Of a stretch of DNA of 64,000 nucleotides, positions 19,114 to 29,263 are shown piece by piece (position 1 is the first letter of the stretch; the number at the start of each line of letters is the position of its first letter). A model generated the notes under the pieces. The model ran no database searches and had not been told where the DNA came from. It was given only the letters and a program-made list of their open reading frames with translations. The position numbers and the translations under genes are program-made. The stretch spans positions 2,480,001-2,544,000 of the forward strand of contig JADNRZ010000003.1 in assembly GCA_015501605.1 (NCBI GenBank). Direction: 5' to 3'. This DNA comes from Panaeolus papilionaceus. Taxonomy: Eukaryota; Basidiomycota; Agaricomycetes; Agaricales.

Positions 19114-20905
19114 GCAGAGCTTTCACGGTTGTAGACAGATATCAATAAACATCCCCTTTCTCCAGCATTAAACCGTCTGGTATTTCACGCTCACAGTCAG
19201 CCTCCATTTTGCTGTGGGGCGGGCTGTGTTGCCGTTATTCTCGGACGTTGTCTTTCTTCCTCTCTTCTCTGGCAGTGAAATCTATTATCGGGTTGTTTGA
19301 TTTCATACCAGACACTGTGGTTCTTTTATTGCATGCTTGAACAGTTTGTGCAGGAAAGTGACGTGCTAATAAGACTATCAGAAAGTAACGAATTTTCATT
19401 TACAGCTGGTTTATTAGGACAAAAATATCCGAGAATTCACACTGTTAGAATGTTGAAATGTTCGTCCCTTGCTGCATCTCACAGTCTGGTTGCAAGATGG
19501 TCCATTTATCTCGTCCTGATATAGACGAGAAATCGCACTGCTTGAGCTCCGCAGGAGAACTCAGTTAATTTAGCTTTTGGCGGATATTGATAGAGCTTGT
19601 CAACAAAGCGATACCACAGGTGACAGGTTCGTTGGAGCTGTTGAAAATTAAACTGGTCGCTTGCCGCCAAGCCGGCAGTACACTATTCATCGATATCATC
19701 GTGATGATCGAAGGCCACCACACATCATTGCCTCGTAGCCGTCGAGATACATTCGAAAATAATTATTCGTGATGTGTGCTAGAAGCAATCTCCAGATATA
19801 AAGCATGAAACATATCGACATTGTTGATGCTAACCAAAGAATGTGGCGTAGAAGCAAGCTTTCAGGGGAGTTGAGCTATTTTCTTTCGATGAAAATGCTG
19901 GTGGAGTTCTATGGAGCCCTATATCTAGCTTTACACAAGTATGAAAGGAGGGTGTCAGCTGGCAGGCCGCTTGTTCAAAATACATCGTTGACTAATGATG
20001 TGCGCGTTACAGTAAGTGTAGATACGAAAATGGTATGAAATAAAATATAATATGTGAGGATGTGAGGATGAGGGTGATGTGACAATGAGTGAGTAAGCGC
20101 GACGTTGCAAGAACGTGGGGTCTGCGAGTGCTAAGGGAAAATGTGGGAAACGAGAGGAAGGGTGGTGCCGAATGCACGCGGAACGACGAAATACGAACGA
20201 AAACGAGACAAAATATGAAATACGAAGACGACGAGGGACGATGACGACGAACTGGGGTGAAACTGAGGTGAAAACTTGTCTATTCTGTTGGTGGAAATTG
20301 TACAGTAAATAATATACATGAGGTGGAGGAGTGCTACGAAGGTAAACTAAAAAGGAAATACAAAAGGAAACAAAAGAAAACGATAGGATTTAAGAAAGTA
20401 AGCGCCGAAGCGTTTCAAAGAATCGAAAATAGAATGAAAAATAATCGAATGGGGAAGGTAACGTGCAGTCGGGGAATGAAGGAGGAATGATACATTGTAA
20501 AAATACCGAAAATGCGGAATTCGGAGGGATATGGCTTCGGAGCTCATCACTAATTTACTGTAGGCCTTGCTAATGTTGTCCAATAGCTCATACAGTGAGG
20601 CTCCGCTCGAGACATGGGCGTTATATATACTACACACTGGGGTCATTCAGCAGCATACCTTCTTCGTGGAGGACAAATTATTTGTCAAATACGTAACTGT
20701 AGTAACAAGCCGGGCATGGGCACCAACCTTCAGCTAGACCCTCTGTTCCTAAGGAACATCTTCGGTGTAACTTACATTTGTATCCATAAGTTCTCATGCT
20801 CCGTTGTGCTCGAGTGCAGCGCTGTGCAATGAAAGCGAATAAATTGTATAATTAATGTCTACCAGCAACCCAATGGAAGACTTGCTTCCGACCATTTGAT
20901 TTTGA
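19114..20905. other. No supported gene
   Basis: AT-rich with short frames only. 20040-20300 is purine-rich on the plus strand (GAGGATGTGAGGATGAGG and GAAAACGAGAC-like sequence). No domain or splice structure is seen. Confidence 0.45.
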
Positions 20906-22126
20906 TTATGCCCCATTTTCAGGCCGACCCTCTACCCTATTGAAGGCTGCTATCATGTCCCTCGTCACAACAGGTGAGTTCTCAACGTCATTGAGATGCA
21001 GCTTTGTCATTCGAAAAACCCGACATGCCATCATGTTTATGACAGCGTTGTTCGGAATGGCGAAGACGAATGCGAATGATGGCGGCACTACATGATAAAC
21101 AGTAGACAGTATAGTCACTATCATGGTGGCGACGCTAAGAGGGAATGTAGCCCTTAAAATATATGAATACGCTGGTAGATCTTTTAGGCGAGACCACTCA
21201 CATATAATATAGTTGGGTGTCCTGAAGAAGCATGCGGGAGAAGGTAGGTAGATATTTTCCCAGAATAAGGGTCTTAGTGCATTGATGGAAATTCATATCC
21301 TTGTGCGTGTTCGTCATCAATTTCCAAGATATGGCACACAAGGCGAGACTGTCGAAAAGAAGAGTTGTTCCGATAGGCAGAGCAGCCGTCACGGGAGAAA
21401 AATCGACACTGCTGACGATGCAGACCGTTGGTTTTCCTGGGTTGGTATTATGTAGGAGGAACGGCCTCTGAAATAAGTAGAATAGAGACATCGCAAATAC
21501 AGCAACCCAGAAAAAACCGAACACATATGTGACTCGTTTGTTCCTTGAGAACACAGCTCGTAGTCGAAGGAAGAAAAGGAGGGGAGCAGCAGGGGCGCTG
21601 ATGCAGTAGAGCACTGCAATGACTATATTAAAAAGATGACAGACATCTGTAACGGGGCTGGCTACCCATAATGAAGCACTGATTAGCCACCTTTAAGATG
21701 AAGTTCAGAATGTCACTCGAGGCCTTACTGGCAAGGATAACAATTGTCATCGAAAAAACCAGGGTGCCAAGTCTTAACATACCCTATTCTCAGTACCGGT
21801 AGATGTAATCAATATGAGGGAACTCACCGTGACAGGAAATAAACGATTGTTGGGAAGCGGACGTCGTGACCGGTAACAAGATGATAATCATCTCGCATGT
21901 TATCCAAAATATCCCAAATGAGGACCTTCTCGTGTTACAGACATCTTAGTGGTAGAACCCATCGATGAAAAGTGGGATAACATACGGCGCATGTACCAAC
22001 AAAGATGTAGTTTTGCAGGCTCATCAGGAGGTCATCCATTGGGCCTAGGGATATGTGCAGGGAGTTAGTGAATTGTGGCCCCACATTGGGGATTACACTC
22101 GTATTAGTTGTTGCGTAAATCGTCAT
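20906..22126 (-). CDS. Multi-pass membrane protein of an agaricomycete-specific family, four exons
   Basis: Exons are 22126-21986, 21925-21828, 21690-21202 and 21134-20906; the introns have GTATGT, GTGAGT and GTGAGT donors and keep phase, giving 318 residues. Several hydrophobic helices are visible (YIFVGTCAV, IVYFLSRWLISASLWV, FNIVIAVLYCISAPAAPLLF, YVFGFFWVAVFAMSLFYLF, TMIVTILSTVYHVVPPSFAF). Conserved landmarks include FFLRLRAVF, YLPTFSRMLLQDTQLYY and PNNAVINMMACRVFRMTKL. I recognise this as a large family of seven-helix-like proteins of unknown function in mushrooms. The 137-nt second intron is long for this window, so a small exon could be missed. Confidence 0.75.
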
Positions 22127-22869
22127 CCTATGTTTTGGCGGCCCTGGTCGTATCTAGACGCGAGGACAAAGTGGGGTGAAATTCAAGAAGAATAGACTCA
22201 AAGTTGCGGAGTTTTATGTGCAATGGATTCAAAATAGAATAACTAAACTTACCATGAAACCAAACGCTATTAATATACTTAGCTGCTGATTGTGCAGGGT
22301 GCTATAAGAGTGCCATACAACCCGAGTCCTACTGACAGTGTTGGTATTCGTTTTATCCATGAGTGCAAGCTCTTCTGCCTGTTTTCATACGCGCCAACAG
22401 CCCAAGCAGACAGACCTTGGAGCGACCATCTCACATGGTCCCCATGAGTCCCCATGTCCAGTCACACTTCTGAAGTAATGCTTCGTGACGCCCGCCGAGT
22501 TTGATTTGCGGAACCTTTACGATCTGGGACGTTGTATCAATGGGAGAATCATGAAGTTATGATGTGATCTGAGCTTAACCCGTGATGATAGGGGATTCGC
22601 ACAGCATGATGCCTCGAGAAGGTATATAGTTATGTCAGTTTTATTATAGGTATGTATGTACATATGTTAAGTGATGATATCCGACTAATGATCTTTTCCC
22701 ATCTTTGCAAGGTGTATAGCTAATTTACCTGAGTCTTCAAAGGGGTTTGCTGGCCATTCTTCGACATCTCAAAGATGCTTCTTTGAGTCTGATTGAACTT
22801 CAAGGGTAATTGAACATGGGGGCTCATGCTTCGGGCCCTCTCTCGAGTATATGACACTTGTGGAATTCA
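22127..22869. other. Intergenic
   Basis: Promoter side of the multi-pass membrane gene and 3' side of its broken copy. No open frame of note. Confidence 0.5.
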
Positions 22870-23347
22870 GAGTGTCCTGCTGAGGCCAAACTTGGTGTTT
22901 TGGAAGAGGCGATACATCATGATGACCATGAGAGCGACGTTAGGGATAGGGAACATAAGCCAGTAGATGGGGGGTACAGAATCGAGGGAAAACATGATCA
23001 CGGTAAGGAGATTCAATGAGACGGTCGCGCTAAGGTTCCGCATATAGGAGGGCTAAATTGAGAAGGTATTTTGGCCAGGAACTCACGTGTAAAACCGCTG
23101 TCCGTTGCGAAGAAGCGCCCGCGAAAACGATGGTGGGTAGTCACCGAACATCATCGTCTTCACACCCTTTTAGATGTCTGGGTGCGTATGGGGGAGGCCA
23201 TAGGTCTCCAGGATATGGCAAGTCGTGGACAAACGAGATAATTGTTGGCGCGATGATGTATTTGCGAATCTTGACCGTCATGCAGTATTTCGTCGAGCCA
23301 ATGTTACCTCCGATGAGGCCTATTGGTGCTCGCAAATAGCCTCGCAA
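22870..23347 (-). pseudogene. Broken copy of the multi-pass membrane protein family
   Basis: Minus-strand segments match successive parts of the gene at 20906-22126: GGNIGSTKYCMTVKIRKYII, AISWRPMAS, FGDYPPSFSRALLRNGQRFY, then after a GTGAGT donor LLTVIMFSLDSVPPIYWLMF and PNVALMVIMMYRLFQNTKFG. These segments lie in different frames. A one-base loss near 23220 and another shift near 23155 break the reading, and the N-terminal third is missing. It is a decayed paralogue that kept its last intron. Confidence 0.78.
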
Positions 23348-23418
23348 GTGGCACGCATGCTCGCGAGCTGCCTCTGGAATTTGTCTATGCCCACGTTCCG
23401 ACCATCCTTAGGATTCCA

Positions 23419-23464
23419 AAGCTCAATACAAAGTCGTGAAACTCAAAAACGAAGCTTCGAAGAT
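23419..23464 (+). repeat. Short dispersed repeat flanking MYND copies (copy 2)
   Basis: Near-identical to 14912-14957. It lies about 125 bp beyond the stop codon of MYND paralogue C and marks the junction between the broken membrane gene and the MYND unit. Confidence 0.6.
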
Positions 23465-23589
23465 TGTGTGCATATCAACAACATAATAGTCAGTAGTTAA
23501 CGTTATATGTGGAGTAAATGTTTCTGGGAATGTGAGCTAAGTCTCCTTCCGGGCGCTCATGGATTCCGCTAAATGTTCAACGAATCTGG

Positions 23590-25161
23590 TTAGGGCGATG
23601 TGTAAACGTCGACAATGAACTCACCTTTAGGCCCATTAAATAATGGCGAATTCTCGAAACGTTGGAGAAGATCCTCATAGTCGTCGTATCCAGGATTCCA
23701 TTCTCCCGTAGCATAGTTGTCGTTCGTCACCGCCTGTGCCCACTGAAGAATAAAGCGAAAGTCGTCATGGCTAATCCCACCCCCCATGAGCATCTTTGCA
23801 ATAGCAAACGTTAATTTGCCGATGAGCTCACTACGGCGATTGATATCGTCTTGTCGAGTATCGGTCGATGAATTACTGATGGGAGGCAACTTCCATGGTC
23901 CGAACACACCTACAACCTTAGAGAAGATTTTGCATAGTTTCTTGTGCTTGAATGGCCCTTCCATCCAGTCCTTAGTCTGACACGATTCTCCACAATACCT
24001 CACCGTCGAACACCCGCTACAAGTCCGAAGTGGTGCGTCGGGATCAATAAGGCGGGTTTGGCACCCAGGGATCGCACAGTTATACTGGAATCGAGCAGCG
24101 TACATTGCAACGGCAATTTCCCGAAAAACGTCTGAGCTCAGTTGGGAGGCAGGTTGAGTACGGTCATCAGCTACGAGGCTGGGGTGGAGTCGCATTGGTG
24201 GGCCTGGAGCGCGATCCATTGCGTATTGACGGAATATGTGTTGTCCCATACTCGTTGCTTCTTTCTTTATGTCGGCAAGGTCTTCGTTTAGAGGAGGCGA
24301 CGTGTCGTTGTGAGGGGAGCCCACGATGTAAAGGATCAAAGAGCAGAGCTGCACAACCTTGGTTTCTGCGCCTGCCATCAACTTGGCCGCAGTACCATGG
24401 CCCTGCAAATTATCCATAGGGTGGGGCAGAAAACGGATAAAGGTGATCGCTTGGTACGCGAACAGGAAAGTTAGCTGATGTATCTGAGCGGGCGTCGTGC
24501 AAGCCAGAGCATCATCCACATATTTCCGTGTATGAGCGACGAAGAGTGTGTTCATGACGTCTGCTTTCAGAAAGGCGTCGTGGACGAGGTCACCACACAT
24601 CTTCAGGATCTGGAGCGCAAACCGTGTCACCATTGGGTTCGGGAAGAATCTGTACCATTGGAAAATACTGGCAACCAGCTGATCTGCCCCAAACGGCAGG
24701 AGTTGAGATACGCGCATGGGCCACACCTCTGAGATCCCCTTGTGAACCGGCGTTGGGGGTGTTCGGTTGAAGAGAAGTTCAAATTCCGCAAGCACAGCCT
24801 GTAACACATGTTGAGCATCGTCCCAGACGAATTTGGACCTCTTCTGGATGCACTGAAAATGGAAGCTGGAAGGGTCATCGTCTGTCCTACATTCACACTT
24901 GTCCATTTTTTGCATCATCGCATCCAGTTCCTCGTCCGTCCGTACTGCTGTCAGAAACGCATAGAGAGTGGCTCGCAGTGAATCACGTTTGGATTGATAT
25001 TCGTTGGAGAAAAGCAGATAATGGCGCGTAACAATTGTAAGAGCCACGGAGAGCGATTTTGCACATCTCGTTGGTTTGTGAGGGTTACGCAGTGCGGAAT
25101 CAACGTATGATAGGGCACGAGCAGCTTTGTCGATGTCAATTTCCCAGCCCCCCCAGGTCAT
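23590..25161 (-). CDS. MYND-type zinc finger protein, paralogue C
   Basis: A 523-residue frame from MTWGGWEIDIDKAARALSYV. The frame is open further upstream, up to a leader intron acceptor (TGCCAG at about 25265), but has no earlier ATG, so the N terminus is shorter than in A, B and D. The core matches the other copies (ALRNPHKPTRCAKSL, FGADQLVASIFQWYRFF, GPPMRLHPSLV). The MYND finger at about 365-412 retains TCSGC, RYCGESC and HKKLC. The second Cys of the first pair is replaced by Arg (GCQTR against GCKNC in A), so zinc site 1 may be weakened or use the upstream Cys of CAIPGC. Divergence from A and B is clearly greater than that between A and B. Confidence 0.82.
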   Translation of the reverse strand: MTWGGWEIDIDKAARALSYVDSALRNPHKPTRCAKSLSVALTIVTRHYLLFSNEYQSKRDSLRATLYAFLTAVRTDEELDAMMQKMDKCECRTDDDPSSFHFQCIQKRSKFVWDDAQHVLQAVLAEFELLFNRTPPTPVHKGISEVWPMRVSQLLPFGADQLVASIFQWYRFFPNPMVTRFALQILKMCGDLVHDAFLKADVMNTLFVAHTRKYVDDALACTTPAQIHQLTFLFAYQAITFIRFLPHPMDNLQGHGTAAKLMAGAETKVVQLCSLILYIVGSPHNDTSPPLNEDLADIKKEATSMGQHIFRQYAMDRAPGPPMRLHPSLVADDRTQPASQLSSDVFREIAVAMYAARFQYNCAIPGCQTRLIDPDAPLRTCSGCSTVRYCGESCQTKDWMEGPFKHKKLCKIFSKVVGVFGPWKLPPISNSSTDTRQDDINRRSELIGKLTFAIAKMLMGGGISHDDFRFILQWAQAVTNDNYATGEWNPGYDDYEDLLQRFENSPLFNGPKGEFIVDVYTSP

Positions 25162-25339
25162 CGTTCTCTGAACTAAAAATGCCGTGTGTCTCGTATGTTG
25201 TATGTCGCTGTGAATCGATTTGGCGGCTTTCTTTCCAGTAGATGAGCGTATTGACACAGGAGATCTGGCAGAGAGTCAGCAAATGGCTAAAGTCATGCGA
25301 GTACGACTCGTAGCGAAGATAACTAACCAGTAGTAAAAT

Positions 25340-26343
25340 GGCTTAAGTATCAGGCGTGCTTGCCGGCAAGGTTTTGTCGAAGGAATAATCAGAACCAGAT
25401 GCAAAGTTGGGATGTAAGAACAGAATAAGGCGATGAAGCCTTTTTGTTTCGGTTGGTGGCTAGGGATGAAGCCATTTTCATCGGCTCATTTTGATTCCAT
25501 TACATGTGAGCCAAGGCCTACCTGCATTCAGGGGACACCCCCCGACACGTAATTTAACCATCCGCTGCAAGACCCTGCCTGGTTTTCAACTCAGCTAAAC
25601 TCTACAAAAAGAAACAACACGACAAACCCTGATAGAGAAACGTGAGGACATTGACCTCAGTGGTTAACGTGATAAAACAGATTACGGCCCAAACGATAAC
25701 CAAGGGGCCAGAACGCCAATTAAAGTAGATACATTGCCGCCACCATTTTGAGTTCCTCCACGAGGGAATATCCCAAATCGAGGTAGGAGAGCGCATTTAC
25801 TGTCAGGCTTATCAAATGTCTCTGCTCAGTTGTCGCTGCCATTCTCTTATCCTACGATGAGTCTTGTCGCATCGGAGATATGGGGAGTTGATAAGTCAGA
25901 AGTCCATGGATGCAACAGATAGAATAGCTTCTAGCACTTATAGACAAGGGAGATGGTGGGTGGGATAAAAATAAAAATAAAATAAATGAAAGAGTAGAGC
26001 ACCGAAACGATGCTCGGGCATGCGGAGAGGTGATAGTAAAGGTAGAGACTCAGAGACGAGACGCGCAAACGTAGAGTGCTAGCACGCTCACGTGACACAA
26101 AAAAGTCGATCCTGTTCTGCGTCCAGGATCGTTCAAGATGGTTGCTAGAAGGCTGCGGTCGAGGTTTTGCCTCAGGAACGGTGGGTACGAGAAGGATATT
26201 TTCGTCGGCTCACTATTTATTGGCTCAAGTCTCAAGGTCTACCAATCTACGTGCTCCACACATCATTTACCTATCTGTTGCGGACGATGTGTTTTGTTCG
26301 TTTTGTTGTTAATGCAATCGTACAGAGTATGTATAAAGATTAC
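25340..26343. other. Intergenic between MYND paralogues C and D
   Basis: No gene supported. It includes the promoter of paralogue C, and at its right end the 3' flank of paralogue D, where 26344-26384 is a weak third copy of the dispersed repeat. Confidence 0.5.
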
Positions 26344-26483
26344 TACAAAGTCGTAAAAACCCAAAAAATGAGACCTCGAAAAATTTGACGCAAGCAATTA
26401 CAATCAGGAATACAATATCACACCTAAGATATCAAGCAGGAAAAATTGAGCGCGTTGAAACAGGGCCCATAGTTTTAGCTGGT

Positions 26484-28178
26484 TTAATCGAAAATGTCCA
26501 AAGAAATGAGATATGAACGAGGGCCAATATCAATTGTAAACTCACCTTTTGGTCCTCGAAGCAACCGTGAATTCTCGACACGTTGGAGCAAGTCTTTATA
26601 ATCCTCGTATCCCTGCCACCCAGAGACAGGTTCCTTACCCGCAAAAATATCCGTGTCCGTAAACGCCTTCGTCCACTCGAAGATAAATTCCATGTCCAGT
26701 CCGCTAAGAGTGTTCCGCGAAACCAACTTCACGATAACATCCTTCAGGCCATCGAGAACACCGTCTCGTCGATTTTCATCAGCGTCCCGAACTTGAAGCT
26801 CTGGTATTGAAGAATTGTAGGAGAGTGGGGCGAGTGGAGCATCCTTCCATGGCCCGAACTCCGCCATGATTTTGGAGATGGTCTTGCAGATGTTTTTGTG
26901 GTTGTGCGGCGTTTCCTTCCAGTCCTTTTTTTGGCACTCTTGGCTGCAATACCTCACCGTGTAACATCCAGTACAGTTCCGAAGTAGTACATCAGGACGG
27001 GTGAAGCAGCTGACGCAACCGGGGGTATTGCAGATATAAAGCGTTCGACAGGTGTACAGGGCGTTGCCAATCCGAGAGAAGGGGTCGAGTATCGCCGAAT
27101 ACATCTGCAGAGTGCGGTCTTCATCGGTAATGCTCGGGTGAAGTCTCATTGGTGGACCAGGGGCACTATCCATCTTAAACCGACGGAATAAGACACACCC
27201 CATTTTTTTTGCGTCAGCCCTCATTTGGGCAACATGTCCCTCGGAAAAGAATGTTTTGTCGAGATTTGGCGAGCCCAAGATGTAGAGCATCAAAGAGCAG
27301 AGCTGGACAGCTTTGGTTTCCGCACCGTGCGTCACCGGTTCTCCATAGGCGGCAATCACGCCAGGTATCCTTGCCTTCATGGCGAAGTAGGGCAAATAGC
27401 CCAAAAATGAGGTGGCGAGGGACATGAACAAGATCGTTGACTTCAAGTTACGGAACTCAGCAGGGGTTGTGCAAGCTAAGAATTCGTCCACGGAGCTTCG
27501 CATGGCAGGTAGGAAAAGCTTGTTGATTACGTCGGCCTTGTGGAAGGCGCCGTAGACCGGGGTGCCGCAAGTCCTAAGAATATGAAGTGCGAGTCGAGTT
27601 ACAGTCTGGTCGGGAAAGACTCGGTACCACTGGACAATATTGAAGACGAGCTGATCTGCACCAAGCGGTATGAGGTCAGATCGACAAGTAGGCCACACTT
27701 TTGAGGTTCCTTTGTGGATGGGTAACGCATGTACCGAGTTCATACCAGGCTCTACTTCCGCAATTGCGCCCGCGACAAACTCCTGGACGTCATTCCAGAT
27801 AGATGTAGGCGTCGGTTGACTGGTCTGAGGATGGAAGCTCGAAGTCTTGCAGGAGCATTCGGCCATCTTTTGCATCGTCTTTTCGAGTTCATCGTCTGTC
27901 CGTACTGCCATCAGAAAACCATAGAGACTAGCTCGCAGAGTGCTACGCTCGGCCACGTGTTTGCCAGAGGGAGGATATGTAGCGAATCCGATAGTTTGGA
28001 GAGCGTTGGAAAGTGATTTGCCACATGTTGTGGGTTTCAGAGGGTCGCGCAAAGCAGAATTGATGTATGACATAGCTCGAATGGCCTTATCGACAGCCAA
28101 TATTTGGGAGAGGTTTGAGATAGGAATGTCATGTAGATTCGTACGCTTGTCTACTTCCGTAGATTTACTTGATGGCAT
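26484..28178 (-). CDS. MYND-type zinc finger protein, paralogue D
   Basis: A 564-residue frame starting at MPSSKSTEVDKRTNLHD. The family landmarks are present: AMSYINSALRDPLKPTTC, LGADQLVFNIVQWYRVF, CGTPVYGAFHKADV, GPPMRLHPSI. The MYND finger at about 388-435 is complete (GCVSC, NCTGC, RYCSQEC, HNHKNIC). A leader intron (GTATGC...CCTAG) ends just upstream. This is the right-hand end of the MYND array. Confidence 0.85.
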   Translation of the reverse strand: MPSSKSTEVDKRTNLHDIPISNLSQILAVDKAIRAMSYINSALRDPLKPTTCGKSLSNALQTIGFATYPPSGKHVAERSTLRASLYGFLMAVRTDDELEKTMQKMAECSCKTSSFHPQTSQPTPTSIWNDVQEFVAGAIAEVEPGMNSVHALPIHKGTSKVWPTCRSDLIPLGADQLVFNIVQWYRVFPDQTVTRLALHILRTCGTPVYGAFHKADVINKLFLPAMRSSVDEFLACTTPAEFRNLKSTILFMSLATSFLGYLPYFAMKARIPGVIAAYGEPVTHGAETKAVQLCSLMLYILGSPNLDKTFFSEGHVAQMRADAKKMGCVLFRRFKMDSAPGPPMRLHPSITDEDRTLQMYSAILDPFSRIGNALYTCRTLYICNTPGCVSCFTRPDVLLRNCTGCYTVRYCSQECQKKDWKETPHNHKNICKTISKIMAEFGPWKDAPLAPLSYNSSIPELQVRDADENRRDGVLDGLKDVIVKLVSRNTLSGLDMEFIFEWTKAFTDTDIFAGKEPVSGWQGYEDYKDLLQRVENSRLLRGPKGEFTIDIGPRSYLISLDIFD

Positions 28179-28270
28179 TGTTGTGCGTAGATGGTGCGGT
28201 GGTTTTTAAGCTAGGCATCAGGAGTGTCAAATGACAGAAATAAGCATTTGAGATCAATGGCATACCAAAA

Positions 28271-28573
28271 ATAAATGTCGAGTAACAGGACTCTCTGAGT
28301 TTACAAGGATAAGGTAGGGAATATATCGTCTTTGGAACTGAGAAAAGGGAGGAAAGGGACGAAGACGCGATCAGCGTAAAATTTAATTGGTCCACCCCAC
28401 TTTGATGAAACATTTCCGCCAAGGATGCGACAAATTGGCTGCATGTTGCAACCCGCTTGTCGTCAACCTGACTAACCTTAAAAAGAAATCGGCAGTCGCA
28501 ACGAGGAGGACATCAAGCCACCACATGTTGTCAAGGACAAAAACCCTCAGTAGCGAAAAGAGCAAAAAGTATT
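28271..28573. other. Intergenic, leader of MYND D and tRNA trailer
   Basis: No coding frame. AAAAA at 28564-28568 reads as T5 on the minus strand, just downstream of the tRNA-Leu gene. Confidence 0.5.
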
Positions 28574-28689
28574 TGACGAGAGTGGGATTCGAACCCACGC
28601 CCCGAAAGACCAGATGTGTCGAACACTGCTGGACATCAGATGTCCTGGTCTCCTTAGTCTGGCGCCTTAGACCGCTCGGCCATCTCGCC
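28574..28689 (-). tRNA. tRNA-Leu (anticodon AAG), intron-containing
   Basis: Same structure as the copy at 10064: GGCGAGA/TCTCGTC acceptor, CCAGA/TCTGG anticodon stem, AAG anticodon, intron of about 36 nt, long variable arm, intact GTGGG/CCCAC T stem. The 3' trailer AGCAAAAAGTATT (plus-strand view) is shared with the 32938 copy, showing that gene and flank were duplicated together. Confidence 0.93.
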
Positions 28690-29263
28690 ATGTCTGGAGG
28701 GTATTTATTGGCATTCATGATCCGTGGGTGGGATATGGAGCGCAGGTCGATGTCGTTTTTGAGTGCTGGTCCACGCTGTTTTGACTGAAAAAGCCCACTG
28801 TTCCCGCGTCATAAATGAGGCAAAATAAAAGCAGGTGTTAGAGGTAGAATTACAGGTGTAGAAATGAGGTTTTGGTGAGGATAGACCCATAGTGAGAGTC
28901 GGGGCAGAGTCGCAGTGCGCCTGGTGAGGCGGGACGAATAGTCAATGAGAGGGGGCAAAACTTCAGTTAGCGTGTTCCTACGCATACCAATCAGCAAATA
29001 CATGAAAAGAGAGTTAACGTAAAGCATACCCTGTTCAAAAGAGAACCACAAAAAATGGTAAAAGAAACGGCCTGTCCAATCCCCATCAACTCCCCATTAA
29101 ATTACAACAACATCAGTCCAAAAATAAGGAAAGAAAAAGCCCATAGAGAATTTAATTCATCGCTTTCTAAGTTATATAAGTAAAAGAAACAGTCTAATGA
29201 CAAGACACAAGATTCGTCTTTAAAAAAAAATTAATTATCCAGATTAACCCCCATCTCAGTGTT
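28690..29263. other. Intergenic
   Basis: No supported gene. AT-rich 3' flank of the glycerol-3-phosphate dehydrogenase gene on the right. Confidence 0.5.
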
